This document shows, piece after piece, positions 1 to 12,689 of a stretch of DNA of 64,000 nt (position 1 is the first letter of the stretch; each line of letters opens with the position of its first letter). Position numbers and translations under genes: made by a program. The notes beneath the pieces were generated by a model. It made no database searches and was not told the DNA's origin. It saw only the letters and a list, made by a program, of their open reading frames with translations. The DNA lies in the NCBI RefSeq assembly GCF_016802725.1, contig NC_052679.1, positions 18,655,635 through 18,719,634 of the forward strand, read 5' to 3'. The DNA is from Solenopsis invicta (taxonomy: Eukaryota > Arthropoda > Insecta > Hymenoptera > Formicidae).

Positions 1-189
1 TGCTATTTTTCGCCTATCCGTACATCTGGTTCGATTGGATCAGATCTGGCCATTGTAGATCTGGCGAGATAAACTTTTATCCAATTAGATTTTATTCTAT
101 CTAAATTTCAGATCTGGTTGTATCTGTATTTTATCAAATTAGACATAATCAGATCTACTCTATTTTTTCCCCGGGCACGTATATTGGCA

Positions 190-825
190 AGAGGAAAAAA
201 GAGTAACTTTACTAAATTTTTCAATTAGATTACATTTCTTTAGTTCAAGTATTTAAACACATATTTGACTGAAATAAAATACTTGAACTTTAGTTTACGA
301 AATTATGTGTAACTTAATTACATGTATATTTAACTTCAATACTTTGAACTGAAGAAATTTGATCAAGTTGAAAAACGTAATTAAGTTAATAACTTTTTTT
401 CGAGGGGGAATTCACAACCCAAAATTTTGTACACCAATGCCGATTTTTGGCATTGCTGTAAAACACTGCCGACATTTTTGTACACTGCCGACAATGCTTA
501 TTGTTAGTCAATGCCTACAATGCCGTCAATCCTATATTAAAATTAAGGCAATGCCATGCAATTATGAACACTACCGCGTGCCCATTATCATACGCCAATG
601 CCTGCACAAGAATTCTAAAGCTTTCCCGAAGTATTCAAAAATTTTTGTGCTCAACCCCATGATCGAAAAACCGACTCTGAAGTGAGCTCACCACTACCCA
701 ACCACTGACGACAATGCCGTCAATATTATAGGTCACTGCTTACTTTTTTCGGCAGTCCACTGCCGAAATTTTGTACACCAATGCCGGCTGTGAATTTCCC
801 CTCGGTTAATAACTTTTTTTCTTAG
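190..825. mobile_element. MITE of the 'CACTGAGA'-like family, interrupted by another element
   Basis: The left end (GAGGAAAAAAGAGTAACTTT near 191) and the reverse complement of the right end (AAGAAAAAAAGTTATTAACT, ending near 824) resemble each other and the ends of the elements at 34371 and 57682. Both arms continue with similar sequence containing CAATTAGATTACATTTCTT or CAACTTGATCAAATTTCTT. The element is split by the insertion at 401-804. Confidence 0.55.
401..804. mobile_element. about 400-bp element with inverted ends, flanked by a 16-bp direct duplication
   Basis: The ends are inverted: CGAGGGGGAATTCACAACCC at 401 versus the reverse complement of GGCTGTGAATTTCCCCTCG ending at 804 (17 of 19 match). 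The 16 bases GTTAATAACTTTTTTT occur directly on both sides (385-400 and 805-820). Inside, AAATTTTGTACACCAATGCC recurs in the same orientation at 422 and 766, and motifs like CAATGCCG and CACTGCCGA recur throughout. There is no transposase-sized frame, so it is non-autonomous. I do not recognise the family. Confidence 0.7.
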
Positions 826-1727
826 TCGTAACAGAGTTATGGGAACCATAGCATGTACTCTGGAAACAATCCATATGGTTGCCCCAATCTTTATGAGTGT
901 AGTTTCTATATAGTCACAACCGTATTCTAACTGTAATATAACCGTATTATCAGATGATGAGCTATCAGAAAAGTAATAGAATTTATTCACATGTTCACTT
1001 AGCAGCGAATTGATGGCAGAAACTCTATACGTAATTTAGCAGTTTGACGCAAATTGGTAGCAAAAATCGAGCAGAATCTATCGCCAATTAGCCATTAGAT
1101 TAGCTTAGGTTGTATCGACTGTGCTGGAGTTTAATGCGGACGCAGATGCTGCTAATCTGCTGGCATACTATGCGCATTTCGCTGACAAGGATATAAACAA
1201 CACAAGAAGGGTTACAATAACACACATTTTATTTTATGTGTGAAAACTCTTCGCGAGTTACTGCTGTTGTCTATTCTATTACTGTAATGGAACTGAACTT
1301 TGTGTCGCAGAGAAAGAAAAAAAAATTCTTGTTTCGAGAATATCCTTATTTTCGAAATGTTGAATATTGAAAAGAGATTACATAGTAACAAATAATCACA
1401 ATTTACATACATGAAGAAATTTTGGATAGTTTCATAAAAGAAATATATATACTCTCATTATTCAATAATAATTTTCATGAATTGAGAAGAAAAAGTATCG
1501 GATAGAAAATAATTCTTCAAATCAAGAATGAGAATTTTTTATTATGTATTATTATTATCAAAAGAATCATATTGCTCTCTTTAGAGGGCTGTTATAATAT
1601 TAAAATAAAAGTACGATATTTTACTGGAATTTAATATTATCCAGTTTTTTAAAGAAGATTAAATTATATATATAAGCAAAAGATTATCATATTTCATATA
1701 TAAGCAAAAATAGAATTTCTTGTTTAT

Positions 1728-2098
1728 ATACACAGAAAGCAAAGTAGTATTAAATCAATAATCCATTGTTTCATATACAGGGTGATTATTAATGATTGGA
1801 ACAACGATTTACCATAAAAGATGACTTATCGACTGCACTCCATGTAATTTATATGGAGTGAAGTCAGAAAATCATCCCTAATGGTAAATAGTTGTTTCAA
1901 CCATTAATAATTACCGTATAAAATTTCCTTGAAAGAATTTGATAATCTTAAACAGACATAATTTGTTCACATGAAGAAATATTGTTGAAATTATGTCTTT
2001 AAGATTACCAAATTCTTTCATTCAAGATTTTATATTCTTGCTTATATATTATGAAACAATGAATTGTTGACTTGATACTAATTTTTTTCTATGTATTC
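1728..2098. mobile_element. palindromic MITE with a second inverted-repeat element inserted
   Basis: The outer arms pair: AATCAATAATCCATTGTTTC at about 1754 with the reverse complement of GAAACAATGAATTGTTGACT at about 2053. More pairing joins 1921-1955 (GAAAGAATTTGATAATCTTA) to 1995-2030 (TAAGATTACCAAATTCTTTC). The left arm is broken at 1776 by the separate inverted-repeat unit 1776-1918. Confidence 0.6.
1776..1918. mobile_element. small mariner-like MITE (TA-flanked inverted repeat)
   Basis: The ends are CAGGGTGATTATTAATGATT and, reverse-complemented, CGGTAATTATTAATGGTTG, with TA on each side. The centre folds as CTGCACTCCAT / ATGGAGTGAAG. Length about 140 bp and no coding capacity. TA flanks and CAGGGTG-type ends fit Tc1/mariner derivatives. 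Confidence 0.55.
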
Positions 2099-4110
2099 AA
2101 TGTAATAGCAGTTTAAATTCACGTATATTTCTTTTCCAAACATAAAGAATATTTGTTACAATCGCAGTAATTTTTTCAGTGTATACTATCCAAGAAAAGC
2201 GGAATGTTTTATTATGTTACGTCCAAAGAGTCACTGATCGCGATATTTTGAGATAATAGTAGGATAATAGTAACCTGTCAAAATGTACCCGTCAGATAAA
2301 ACAACAGAGCTTTATTATCCCGCGGATCTGTCGAGGATTAAAATAAAATGAAACAGCCGTGGGAATTAAATGGTGTTCAAAACTAACAGCGGTTGGGTTT
2401 TTGAAATCGTTCGGGAATTATGATATGCGTATCAGGAACGAGGAAATAGCAATTAGCGATTTAAAAGCGCTTGCCGATGCGCCGCGCCGGTTGATATAGA
2501 GCGCGACACTCGGTATCAATTTTGTGTGCCGCGCCGTCCCGAGATAATTCCCGAGTGTGATTTAATATAAAGATTGTCCCTTCTTTCGCGTCAGACCTTT
2601 CAGTTCTAATTAGACACGGTGCGGAAGGTGGGATTGTTTCGAATTTCTAATTTTGCTTCTCGAACTAAATGTGAAACTGGGCTAGAAATTCATAATACAT
2701 ATGGAAATCCCAATGCATCACGCAGCACACGCGAATAACATTATAAACGTCAACACTATTATTTGGATATTCGGATATGGTTTAATATGCTGAAAGGGAT
2801 TTCTGAAATATATATCGAATGTTACGTCGACCGTAGTCGTTACGGGCCGAAGAAAAATGCGCGAGCACGCAACATAAAATATTAAAAGGATTTATGAATT
2901 ATACATTGTAAGATTGTTCCTAACTATAAAATAAGCGTCTCTTACAAACGGATGGATGTTAACGCGTTGTCTGAATGTAATTTACATCGCTTACTTCTGG
3001 CGCAAAGTGTTTCTGGTAAAAACATTGCCACAGAAATTTTATAAAAACTTTGAAATAAAACTTCTCCCCGCAACCACAGAAAAGATTTCTAGATTTAATT
3101 CTATTACGAACACTTTTATGTATCATAAAATAAGATTGACATAGTAATTGTAATTACTGTTATATTTTTAAATACGGAAAAATTTTTAAATCTAGAATAA
3201 AGCGATTTTAACGCTTAATCTCACAGATTTGTTCAGGCAGATTTTGATTAGACAATTTGTGATGAATCTCATAATGAGGAAAATGAGGAAAATTTGAAGA
3301 ATTTTTTTTCTGATAAAATATCTTGAAGAGAGTTGCTTGTTTCGTAAGTACCTCGTTTTATAATCAAAAGATCCGTAAGGACTTACGCTTTAAGCAAAAA
3401 CTGCTGAGCAGTGTTGCCAGGACAAAAAACATCTCGTACAGTAATAAAAATGTACTAGATTGAATCAAAATGTATTAAAAATTTATGTCTAGCCCTTTTA
3501 TTTGGAATTTATGCTTTCTGCATTTAAATGATAGTACGCATTTAATATTACATGCTTTTTAACTATGTGATACAAAATTTATTGAAAATAATAGTAATGT
3601 AAATGTGTTTTAATTGCACAACGCACACACATACGTATATGAATATATAAGTTTACATACATGTGAGTAATACATAGTTTAAAAGACTAAAAGATTTTTA
3701 TAACTTCTTAAAATTAAATTTTTCTTATAATTAAAAAACAATAGTTTACGAAAATTTAGTAAATAATAAATTTAAAAATGGTAACTCAATAAACTCAAAT
3801 AAAATAAATTAAAAATATATAATGCCAACAAAAAGCAAAAATACAAGATATTCGCGTGCTGAATTTACATTAATATATTCTACAGAAAAACTACTTACAG
3901 TGTAGAAGTTTCGGTCTCAGGATTTGGCTCATTCTGAGTATAATAAAATATTTATCGACGGTATTAACTGTGAGTCGAGTTCCAAACAAAGACTTGAACT
4001 AATTCTCATATAATAAAATAATTATCAGCAAAATGAGTGGATTGCATTACATGCATAATAAATTTAAAGCTTATAATATATAATCTATAAAACATTTATC
4101 TACCATATTT

Positions 4111-4248
4111 ATTAAAATCGAGGAAACTCTAACAAACATAATAGGATTTTAGTGCTCAATAATATTTCTTATGCAATTTTTGATATATTTTCTTATTGAG
4201 CATTAAAATCGTGCTATGAATGTTCGATGGTCTCCTCTCGATTTTAAT
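4111..4248. repeat. inverted repeat, small MITE-like hairpin
   Basis: The left arm ATTAAAATCGAGGAAACTCT continues to GATTTTAGTGCTCAATAA. The right arm TTATTGAGCATTAAAATC continues to TCTCCTCTCGATTTTAAT. The two arms are imperfect reverse complements over about 55 bp, around a short loop. Confidence 0.6.
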
Positions 4249-5426
4249 TGTGTGTTATATTGCCTGTAATTGATTGCTTTCGCATTTAGATCATACATTA
4301 TTACATTTTTCCAATATCATACATGAATTGTACCACATATTGAAAATGTACCAAATTTGATACAATTGTACCGAGTTTGACAATACTGCTGCTGAGTCTT
4401 TGCGAATTATAATGCATCGTTTGCAAATTTTTTTACGAGAGAGCGTTTGGTCGTATAGTTTGATCGTATTTTCTATCAACAATATTTCGAACTACATTGT
4501 TGTGGTTAATCATATTGTGCGTTACAACATCGAGCAAATTTTTATTCTAAATGTAGGAATGTAAATTGAAATTTATGTGTTATTCTCTTGTGTCAAAATA
4601 ATAAATCAGTCTCATTTCATTCGACGGAAATAAATAGGAATTATAAAGCTCTTAATACTGCATTATTTTTCTATTGCACAAGATGCAATCAGAGTGCGTC
4701 AAGAATATTTTTAGTCTTATTATTAGAAATCTTTTTTGAAAGGGCGAGATTCAATCCGATAATTTCACTAAAACTGCGCAAAACATAATAAGGAAAATAA
4801 ATGATTCCAGATTGGTTTTGCACGTTTCCAAATATTTCAGGCTTTTATGAGATTAAATTTTGGAAATTACCAGAGCATTGTCATTGTTAGACCATTTTCG
4901 CGTAATGCCATAATGCAACGTACTAAAATTACACATCTCGAAGTCTCGCCACACATAAATCAGAACAATTAGCGACAAACAGTCAAGGGTATTCCATAAA
5001 GGTATTTCGAATGGGAAAGAGATTTGCGTTGCAAGGTAGAATTAGACCATATTTTATGGCTATTGTTGATCGAGATTTATAGATAGTACAAACGGAAGAG
5101 ATCAATCAATCGTTTAAAGCTGATTCTGTTGGAAATAAATACATATGACACGTAAATATGGAAATACGTAAATATTATAATTAAATGTTTCTATGATTAA
5201 ATATTTTGTCTCTTGGAAATTATATGTTACGTTTCAAATATTGAGATATCAATTTTTCGCTTTCTTGGTATATTAATTAAATTAACTTTATTTTATTTGG
5301 AGGGTAAAAATGATTTCGAATTTTTTGTATGCAATGTAATAATGCATACTGCACTAAAGAGAAGATTTTTTTTTATGCAATGTAATTATGCATACTGCAT
5401 TAAAAAAAAAGTTTAGTGATATAATT

Positions 5427-5629
5427 AAGCTTTGGTGAAATAATTTCAGAAAAACGTTTGATTAATGTAACCAAATATTTAGTAATATTTAATAATTTTA
5501 TTAATAGTAACCAAATATAATAATAGTATACAATCGGTTACTAAACGGTTACTAAATTGTTAGTAAATATTTAGTTATATTATTAAATATTAAGTGAACA
5601 TTTAATTGAAATTATTTCGCCAAATCTTA
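5427..5629. mobile_element. MITE of about 200 bp with 23-bp inverted ends
   Basis: The left end AAGCTTTGGTGAAATAATTT and the reverse-complemented right end AAGATTTGGCGAAATAATTT differ at two positions. The interior is AT-rich, with iterated ACCAAATA and TTACTAAA blocks and no coding frame. Confidence 0.55.
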
Positions 5630-5677
5630 GTAACTATTATCTAGAGTTAATTATTATTATCAAATTAAAAATGCAAA

Positions 5678-6153
5678 GAAAGGTGGCTAGTACGAACCAA
5701 GCGCGGTAATTGCAGTGCGCGAAAAATAAATCAAAATTTAAAGAATCCTATTTTAAAATTGGCACGTTATTCAATTTGAAGCTTCTAATTTGAAGTCTGT
5801 TTTCCGCATTTCCGATTGGTTGTAAATTTATTAATTTAATAATTATTTAATTATTTAATTAACATAAATACAATAATTGCATAAATGATTAATTAAAACA
5901 TGAGTATAATAATTGCATAAATGGTTAATATAATTATTTTATCAAATAATTGTATAATTATTTAATTAATTTAAATATTAAATTTGTAAAAGAATCGCTA
6001 TGGAAAAATCAAAGTGCTTTGTTATGTTTTAATTTAAAATAAAAAAGAATATATGTATAATATGTTTATTACATTCTTTTTAAAGAAATGCTTTGAATTT
6101 TGATTTATTTCCGTGCACCAACTACCATGCTTGACTCGTACCAGTCGCCTTTC
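5678..6153. mobile_element. MITE of about 476 bp with about 65-bp inverted ends
   Basis: The left end GAAAGGTGGCTAGTACGAAC and the reverse-complemented right end GAAAGGCGACTGGTACGAGT stay alignable for about 65 bases, through AAATAAATCAAAATT. Most differences are transitions, as expected of ageing CpG-rich ends. The interior is AT-rich and non-coding. Confidence 0.65.
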
Positions 6154-8772
6154 GTTTCACTTTTATTGTCAATTTCCGTGATCCCGTTAAATTACATCTT
6201 ATTCTTTTTCTTCAATGTACGAAAATACGTTTCGTGAGTGGACGAATTTGAAGGCGGCGTAAAATTCTCATCGCGATTCTAAGGAAGGCTCGATTGTCGT
6301 GCCGGGTCGACTCCTTCGTAATTATTCTATTCGTCCGGGCTCTATCTCTCCGGCTTGGACATTACGCAAAACGTGTTTCACTGGCGCGCGCGTTGCGAGG
6401 TAACGGTTCAGCGAGACGCGCTCGACGGAAAATTGTCCGATCGTGTTTGCCGGTGATGGCGAACGACGACGACGCTTACGACACGCTTAATCCCGTCTCG
6501 GTGTCGGTTCCTCGTCTGTCGATATCCCTGGACTATTTCGGTGACGTATCACTACGATGAGAGATCCCAGTCAGATCCTGATATATAATAGATGGAGCGT
6601 CAAGCGTGGCGTGCGTTAATAAATGATAAGCCGGTAGATGCGCGCTCGTGTTTGATGTCTCGCGAGGTGCCGAGGTCGGATCTCATATTCTATTGTGGTG
6701 GCCCTGGCTTGTGAGAAAATTCCGAGAGTTTTGTATGCTAATTGCAAGATTCATCTATTCTCTTAAGAAAAATATCTGGTCTCGTGCCCACGCGGATGAA
6801 TCAGTCGAAGTTAACGCAACGGAGGAACGGGTTTTCTTCGACTCAAGGGGAATTCATTGGAATTCTCACTTGATGGAAAAAATTGTCAGAAAAACGAAGG
6901 TTCTTCTTTCACAGAGGTGATCATCTGTATTTAGAGATGAGAGAAGTAGAAATTGGCTGTGCAATATAAACTTCACTAATAGCTAAAGCAAATTAATGGA
7001 GTTTAAGTGAATTTTACATTTTTATGCTGATATTTCTTATGAACACATTACTTTTTATTACTAATATTTATTTATTATTGTCAATAGTACATTTATTGTA
7101 AAATATAATTATTATATTTATTATAAATATGCAGCACTTCTAAATAGAAAACTAAGAATATTTAATCCTCTGTCTGTCATAATCATATTTTTATTTCCTT
7201 CGTCAGATGTGCGAGCTTTTTGTCTAGCCCAAATTTTTATTACTGTTCTGGGCTTTTAAAAAATTTGACCTTTTATGATATACGTTATTACATTCACAGA
7301 AGATTCGAGAACTGTTCTTAATAACTGATTTAAAAATAAAGTTAATTTAATGAATACTGAGAAAATGGAATTAGTATCTAAAAACTAAATATCTTATCAC
7401 ATATTGTATAATTTCAAAAAGATAAAATATTTAATCCGAAATATTTAATCATAGAAATATTTAATGAGTAACAATTCATTTATTTAGCATCTTATGTATA
7501 TTTATTTTCAACGGAAAATTTTCTGGAAAATTCAGGATTACTTTTCAACCTCTTTATTACATTCAGGATTGGTCGGAAAATCCAGTGGGTGGATAAAAAC
7601 CATGGTAAATTCCGTTTTTATCTTTCAATACTTTCCAATAGAATAAACCGTCAAAAACTGTAAAAATGACTATCTTGTAACGCTAAAATACATTCGTGTT
7701 ACTTTATACAAAAAGATATTTATATAAAACGAACTATTAATATAGAAATTTTATAATGATAATCTTTTTTCATTCAAGTTAATATGTAATGTACTTTTCT
7801 AAAACAGAAATTTTGCAGATATAAAATGTCATTAAATATTTTATATTAATTTTTAGTTTAATAAGAAAATAACACAAATGTAATAAAATTAAAATTTTTT
7901 ATTATTATAAATCTGATCTGTGTTTATTATTTAACATTTTATAACACAAAGCTAATTTATTTATACAATGTATGTATGTTGAAGTAAAAATAATGAAAAT
8001 TCCAGATTTCAATTTGTTTTCAATGAATATAACATTTTTTTCCTAGTTTTACTGTGCCCGCTGTATGTATTACGTATAGCGGGCTATACAAAGATTTTAC
8101 TTCTTTATAAATTATAACTTTATTAATGATGCGGGCAATCTTCTTGTCATTTATCTCTTTCTCATGCTCATCAACCATTTGAGGATAAAAATGTCGATTG
8201 CGAATAAAAGTTTCTAAACACTTTAATTGACTACTTTAGCTTGTTCTATAATAAGGAATTGTTGAGATTTGCATGAACCTTCACAATTTTGTAATCATTT
8301 CCTTGTCTTTGAACAATAATTTCTGTAATATTTTTGGATTTCTAAAAAAAAGTATTTGTTAAGTTTCTGATATTTTTTATTTAAAAAATGTTTTTGCCAA
8401 TTAAATTCAAATAGTGTGAAGCACAATATGAAAAAGCTTTCTATATTTTTTATTGCTTTTAATAGGAAAGACTAGTTTGCGCAGGATTTTTTTGGAGAAT
8501 ATTGGTAAAAATCGATTTTTACTGTTGGCATAGACTTTATTAAAAAAATATGGAATTTTGCCAACTCTGATTACTTTATCAAATAGTTTTTTAATTCCAA
8601 TGTTAAAACCTTTATTTAATAAAAATTAAAATTTGTAAGTGAAACTTTGCTCATGCCAAAGAAACCTAGATTGGAGATGGAGGGTTACGTTTATTATTTT
8701 TATAAAAGTGTGTATAAATGTTTGTGTCTTCACAATTTTAATTAATATTGTGTACAAATTATATTCAATCAT

Positions 8773-8823
<51 letters not shown>

Positions 8824-8826
8824 TCT
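8773..8826. repeat. (TC)n microsatellite
   Basis: About 54 bp of TC dinucleotides, interrupted once by TTTC. Confidence 0.95.
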
Positions 8827-9559
8827 CAATACGGATGATTGTTTTGCAAAAACATCATTTGCATGAGTCACTTCCCTCTTCCCTCTTACTTTTAGTGACT
8901 CGTCTCGAAATGATCATCAAATGTGAGCCGTGTAAATTCGCCGTTTCGTCGTGCCAGGACTTGCGAAATGCGAGTAATGGCTTTCGCCGCGCCAGGTCAT
9001 TCTTCCGCCTGCACGGACGAGGCGCGATAAAGCTCCTCCTCGCACGAACATCGCGTCGACATTCCATTTTCGGAATGTAGTGTCTATCCCGCTCGGGGAC
9101 CGCCTCTACACAGTGTACCGGGAAAGTGTATCCGACCGCAGTTCTCTCCAGTAGCACCCCACGTAATTTATTTCGGCAACGAACTTTAGAGTCCCCTGAA
9201 ATATTGCGTCCTACCTACCTAATTGTGAACTTTACATCGGCTCGAAAAAGAGAACGTACGACGTGCGAGAAAATGAACAAGATCTCATTTTTGACAAAGC
9301 TTCCATTCTCGGAAACTCACCTTTGCCGATTCAGGTTAAATTAACGTTCGAGGAAAGTTATCAACGGAACATTGACATTTTGAAGTTTGTATAAATTTGC
9401 TTGCAACTCAAATTCAGCCCCTCCCCCAACTTTTCCTCCTTATACTTTTTTTTATTAATTATCGCAATTACTTTATAAACATTACAGCCATTATATATTA
9501 AAAAATAAGAGAACATTTCAGTCTTTTATTAATGTATTTTTTTCATTATAGTTCATTTG

Positions 9560-9810
9560 TACACTGAAAGAAACATTATTAAATTTTAATAAATATTTAT
9601 GCGAATAGTACTAATAAAATATCTTTAAAAATAAATATATGTTTACATTTATTGAATGTAAATATATATTTATTTAATACAGGGACTACTAATGTAATTT
9701 AAGTGTCATTTTTTTATAGAGTAAATAATTATGTACTTTAATTAAATATTTCATTAGTTACTAATCGAATAAATACTTATTAAAATTAAGAAATTTTTTC
9801 TTTCAGTGTA
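9560..9810. mobile_element. MITE, about 250 bp, 'CACTGAAAGAAA' ends
   Basis: TACACTGAAAGAAA at the left end is matched exactly in reverse complement by TTTCTTTCAGTGTA at the right end. Similarity continues inward (AAATTTTAATAAATATTTA versus AATTTTAATAAGTATTTA). TA flanks both ends, which suggests a TA target duplication. Confidence 0.7.
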
Positions 9811-11290
9811 TCTTTATTACCTACAATATAATTTGGGATTAATTTCGAGTCTCACTTTTCGGTTTCTTCGTCACGCTTGGAGATGAAGTCCCAAGCGAAA
9901 TATTCCAAAGGATCCGCTAGCTGGTGATGTCCGTTGTTCATTGCTCACGAGCTTAAGCGTAAACATGATTTATTCGCGGATTATGCGTCGCGTCATCCTG
10001 GAAAAACGTATTATCGCTCCGGTGATGTCGAGCTTGCGCACCGACGCGACGCGACGCCGTCGTCGCGATGCATGCACTTTTATTTGCCCATTAGAGCGTG
10101 CGTTCCTTGACGTTGCACGCCAGGTCGGGATATGCTAAAGTTTATATATATTTAGAATTTACACCTACATGTCGTCCTTTCCCGAGAATGCATCCTGTCT
10201 ATTATTTCGTTTTGCTCTCTCGCGCGAGTACGGGAATGTGCGAAGGCGAACCCGTTCCTTTTCGACGTCAGAGTAACCCTTCATGGAAAAAAATATATAA
10301 ATCCTTTTTCGCACGTCGAAACACTGTACACGTTTAGTGCATTGTCGAGTCAACATAACAACTTGAAAATAGAAATGGTAGTTATACATTTCTGTTATAT
10401 TGTAATAAAAATTCGTAATTTTTCTCAATGCCCTATAATTTTCCAGTTATTACTTTTGCGCTTTGTGCACATATTTTTACAAAATATTATGTTTTATATT
10501 TTTAAAGTTCTGCTTCGAACATTATTATTATTCAGCTCGTGAAAAAAATGCATATTTTTTCGTGAGCTATATATCGTATCGTAAAAAAAAAATGACGATA
10601 GAAATGTAGGTACCGGTCGTGTCCGTTACTAATTGTATTTCTCGACGAGTGAAGTCAACATTTCCAGAGAAATAAAGCAGTTTCGTTTGTCGAGTATTAA
10701 CAATACGAAAGTCGCTCTCGTGCTAGTCGCGCGTTTTATTTGCATGTTTTAGAACTTTTTCCATGAAAAATGCAAACTGTTTGCTCGCTACAAAACTGAT
10801 GTATTTCACGAGCATTTTTAATCGTCGCTGTGCATTAATAATCTCGTGTACATTGTTATACGTACCAAATTCCCATGACCAATTTTGCAGCGATATTGGA
10901 ATTAGATTCTACTATTAGAAATGGTTAAAGTAAAATCGAACTGTTTACTATTTAATTAACGAGTAAATTAGCAAGGAGTGAAGTCTCACAAAAAGAAATA
11001 TCGGAAAAATTTGTTTTTGTACGTAAATTATGTTTTTGAACGTTTCATATTTTGTGAATAGTGTTTACGTTATTTATATAAAATTATCTAGATAATCCAT
11101 CTAGATAAAGAAATAGCTTTATCTCATCTTTAACTATATTATTATAATGTATATTGTTTTCATGTTTATCTTATATAAAAGAAGGGATGTTTTTTTTCAA
11201 ATTATTTAAGATAACGTGAATATTAACGACTCTGAAGTATTGTACAATTACGTAGTTTGCAAGTTACGTAATAGGAAATTTTGTATCTTT

Positions 11291-11610
11291 ACATTTTTTT
11301 TACAATCATTTAAATAATGATTTTACAAATAAGCTAATAAATAATATTATTAAGCCTTCATTAAATCATTTTCTTATTAGATTAAAAAATTTGTGTCGAA
11401 TGTAAAAATAAATAAATAATAAATATTGTCTATAACTGCAAGAAAAAATTATTTAATTAAAATGATTTCTTTTATTTACATAGATATTTCAATTAAGAAA
11501 TTTTTAACATTACTGCGAGTAAATGAGCTATTAGGATTCACCGAGTGAATAATTTTTTTGTGTTAAGTAAAATTTGTTTGCTTTAAGATACTCTTTTTCT
11601 CTCAGCGTAT
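11291..11610. repeat. dispersed repeat, copy A (partner at 37085-37410)
   Basis: It shares with the copy in intron 3 the ordered blocks TATAACTGCAAGAAAAAATT, TTTATTTACA, GCGAGTAAAT/GCAAGTAAAT, TAGGA, TTGTGTTA and a terminal TTTCTCAG. It lies in intergenic DNA about 0.7 kb before the leader. Confidence 0.6.
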
Positions 11611-12039
11611 GTCTAGATTATTTTTAAAGATTCTTATTTAACGTAACACATGAGAGTTGCATGTGCAATCTCCCTTGTGCAGTCCCCGTTGCACACTGTA
11701 CTATTAACGTGCCACATTATACAAGACCGCTCGCGCGAACAATTCTCTAGCCGCAATTGCCGAGTCGACGACATTCTATCTCGGTTGCCCCTTTGCCCCC
11801 CTGCTCCTCCGGCTCAAACTTTTACAGTTTACAAGTTTACTTTTACGAGGTAAACACCCGACCAGCCCTATCGCTTCCTCCTTGTGCATGAGCACGAGCG
11901 CGCGAGTAATTTTGTAGCGCGGCAAGTTTCGCGGTCGCGAGGGCGCCGCTTTAATCTAACCCAGCCTCTCTGATTTTCACGCGAAATGAAATAATGTTGC
12001 GTATTCTTGGCACTTGCGACCAATTTTTCATTGCACACT

Positions 12040-12689
12040 CTTGTCAACAGGATCGATCGACAGGCGGAGAGCGGCGCTCGGAGGTGGTGAACGTCGAAGA
12101 GGAAAGAGGACGACGTGGAGGAGTCGATCCGCCGTCGAAGGTAAAGCGAGGTGGAACCGGCTGAAAAAGAGAAGAAGAAAAAAAGAGGAAGGCTGAAAGC
12201 GAAGAGGAGACGCGGCGGTGGCGGTGGTGGAGGTGGTGGAGACGGCAGAGGGGTCGAAAGGTTGAGCGACCTACGGACCAAGACGAGGAGGAGGTGGCGG
12301 AGAGAAAGGGGCGGCGGAGAGAGGGCAGGACGGACGGGAGGAGGAAGAGGAGGAGGAGGAGGAGAAGGAGGAGGAGGAGAGGGAGAACGACCGGAGAAGA
12401 AGGACGGAGAAATGATCTTGGTAGGTGACTGGCAAAGTGCTGCGGTGGTCGACTCCTCGACGAAAGGCAGATAGCGCCATTAGTCGTTACCGGGGCACGA
12501 AACATCGGGCCCATGCGCGTTGCGGCCCTGGCCGTGGGCGAAGAAGGGGAGGAGGAGGAAGAGGAGGAGGAGGAGGAGGAGGAGGAGGAGGAGGAGGACG
12601 AGGAGGAGGACGAGGAGGAGGACGAGGAAGAGGCGAAGGCGACGGAGGGCCGTGCGGGGTGCCGCCACAACGGGGCCCGCGGGCCCGCG
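12040..12689 (+). other. probable 5' untranslated leader, purine-rich
   Basis: This stretch is GC-rich and strongly purine-rich on the plus strand, with GGA, GGAGGA, GAA and GGTGGC runs (about 12150-12420 and 12540-12640). The AT-rich DNA upstream changes character near 11.65-12.0 kb. All six frames stay open for long distances only because of the repeats, so the serine-, glutamate- and glycine-rich open frames here are artefacts. The transcription start cannot be placed; I see no clear TATA box. Confidence 0.5.

Larger units (their letters stand above)
1..12039. other. intergenic region upstream of the protease gene, no gene supported
   Basis: AT-rich DNA with only short open frames, none with recognisable protein similarity or splice-linked continuity. 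It holds the inverted-repeat elements listed separately (about 190-825, 1728-2098, 4111-4248, 5427-5629, 5678-6153, 9560-9810, 11291-11610) and a CT microsatellite at 8773. Somewhat GC-richer patches lie at 6240-6660, 8850-9340 and 9850-10340; they could be conserved regulatory DNA or exons of an unseen gene, but nothing in them proves it. Confidence 0.6.

Noticed and set aside
6294..6920. Two plus-strand frames of 88 and 90 codons in a GC-richer patch
   Set aside because: No similarity recognised, no matching splice signals or conserved motif; kept only as a patch of interest in the intergenic entry.
8056..8084. Small hairpin GCCCGCTGTATGTA / TACGTATAGCGGGC, considered as a microRNA precursor
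   Set aside because: The stem is only 14 bp with almost no loop, too short for a microRNA precursor.
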